Positions 63,612 to 64,000 of a DNA stretch of 64,000 nucleotides are shown here, one piece after another (position 1 is the stretch's first letter; each line of letters begins with the position of its first letter). The translations under genes and the position numbers were made by a program. Source of the DNA: an uncultured Saprospiraceae bacterium (GTDB lineage Bacteria; Bacteroidota; Bacteroidia; Chitinophagales; Saprospiraceae). The DNA is taken from NCBI GenBank assembly GCA_938045585.1, contig CALIAU010000006.1, forward strand, positions 124,001-188,000, given 5' to 3'. The notes under the pieces were generated by a model that was given only the letters and a program-made list of their open reading frames with translations, had not been told where the DNA came from and ran no database searches.

Positions 63612-64000
63612 ATGGCGACTCAAACTACAAATGGTAAAGCTTTTGAGTATTCTCTTGCTTTTCAATATTTCAATTTTCTTGATAAGCTTACGAAAACTGA
63701 AATTATTGAAAATTCATCTTTTTTTAAGGCAAAATCAATGTTTGATTCTTTAAAACAAGAAAAAAAAGAAGATCTAAATTCGGCTGCTTTAAAATCAGTT
63801 GAGTTTATTGTAAATATTGAGCCAAGAATTATTAATTCAATTGATGAAAAGGATATTTTGCAGATAGAAATTGCAGGAGATAAATCTGGTCAAAAAGGAG
63901 ATGTCAGAGATGTAATTTTTATTAGAGCAAAGCAAAAATGGGAAATTGGTTTTTCTGCGAAACACAATCATAAAGCTTTAAAACATTCAAGGCTATCTCA
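63612..64000 (+). CDS. HaeIII-type restriction endonuclease, truncated by window end
   Basis: An ATG directly follows the methyltransferase stop and the frame stays open to the window edge (about 129 residues). It begins MATQTTNGKAFEYSLAFQYF and reaches DKSGQKGDVRDVIFIRAKQK followed by WEIGFSAKHNHKALKHSRLS, matching the R.HaeIII family segment (KxGDVRDV, KWEIG.S.KHNH..KHSRLS). It should cleave unmethylated GGCC together with the upstream methyltransferase; the specificity is inferred. Confidence 0.85.
   Translation, partial: MATQTTNGKAFEYSLAFQYFNFLDKLTKTEIIENSSFFKAKSMFDSLKQEKKEDLNSAALKSVEFIVNIEPRIINSIDEKDILQIEIAGDKSGQKGDVRDVIFIRAKQKWEIGFSAKHNHKALKHSRLS

Overview
This window is chromosomal DNA from a member of the Bacteroidota, most likely a marine relative of the Saprospiria. 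The assignment is inferred from: type A and type B T9SS sorting domains at the C-termini of secreted proteins; Bacteroidota-type -7 promoter elements (TAnnTTTG) in front of several genes; Bacteroidota-style lipoproteins and an ECF sigma/anti-sigma pair; a TPR-helix-turn-helix regulator; a CcmE with a CxxxY haem site; and a family 7 alginate lyase. No rRNA, tRNA or CRISPR array was seen.

Layout. 1-30 kb is mostly core genome: pyrR-pyrB, a TlpA-like thioredoxin, folD, a DinB-like gene with prmA, the leftward purB-ytxH-like-ubiA-maf unit, the leftward ccmE-ccmF-DUF2520-unknown-lpxL-like unit, ftsE, a cholesterol-dependent-cytolysin-like lipoprotein with its likely TPR-HTH regulator, yebC, a PLP decarboxylase, a DUF255 thioredoxin protein, ykuK, an M16 peptidase pair and an M28 peptidase. 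31-33 kb holds a tandem-domain PL7 alginate lyase gene broken by a frameshift. 33.5-41.5 kb is one giant repetitive adhesin gene. 41.7-45.4 kb is a lipoprotein / ECF sigma / anti-sigma operon lying between two direct-repeat copies and surrounded by an unusual dispersed low-complexity repeat, which has also entered the anti-sigma coding region. 45.9-49.7 kb is a leftward S4-rlmH-rhomboid-kinase-pfkA unit plus a Cys-rich lipoprotein.

From about 49.8 kb the character changes: palindromes, a 201-bp tandem array, then an AT-rich accessory (defence) island. It contains a secreted DUF4932-like protein, a PDDEXK-type nuclease, a TM0106-type RecB/RNase H-like nuclease, a Gabija anti-phage system (gajA-gajB), a three-gene GIY-YIG / PDDEXK / helical-protein module that I do not recognise as a described system, and a HaeIII-like restriction-modification pair cut off by the window end.

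The most interesting structural observation is that both the DUF4932-like gene and the complete Gabija operon are laid out like integron gene cassettes. Each starts at a G/TTAC site whose reverse complement recurs just after the last stop codon. There it begins an attC-like imperfect inverted repeat that ends in GCGTTA. Both cassettes are preceded by almost the same 24-bp sequence. No integrase is in the window, so the cassette reading is an inference that structure prediction and comparative searches could test.
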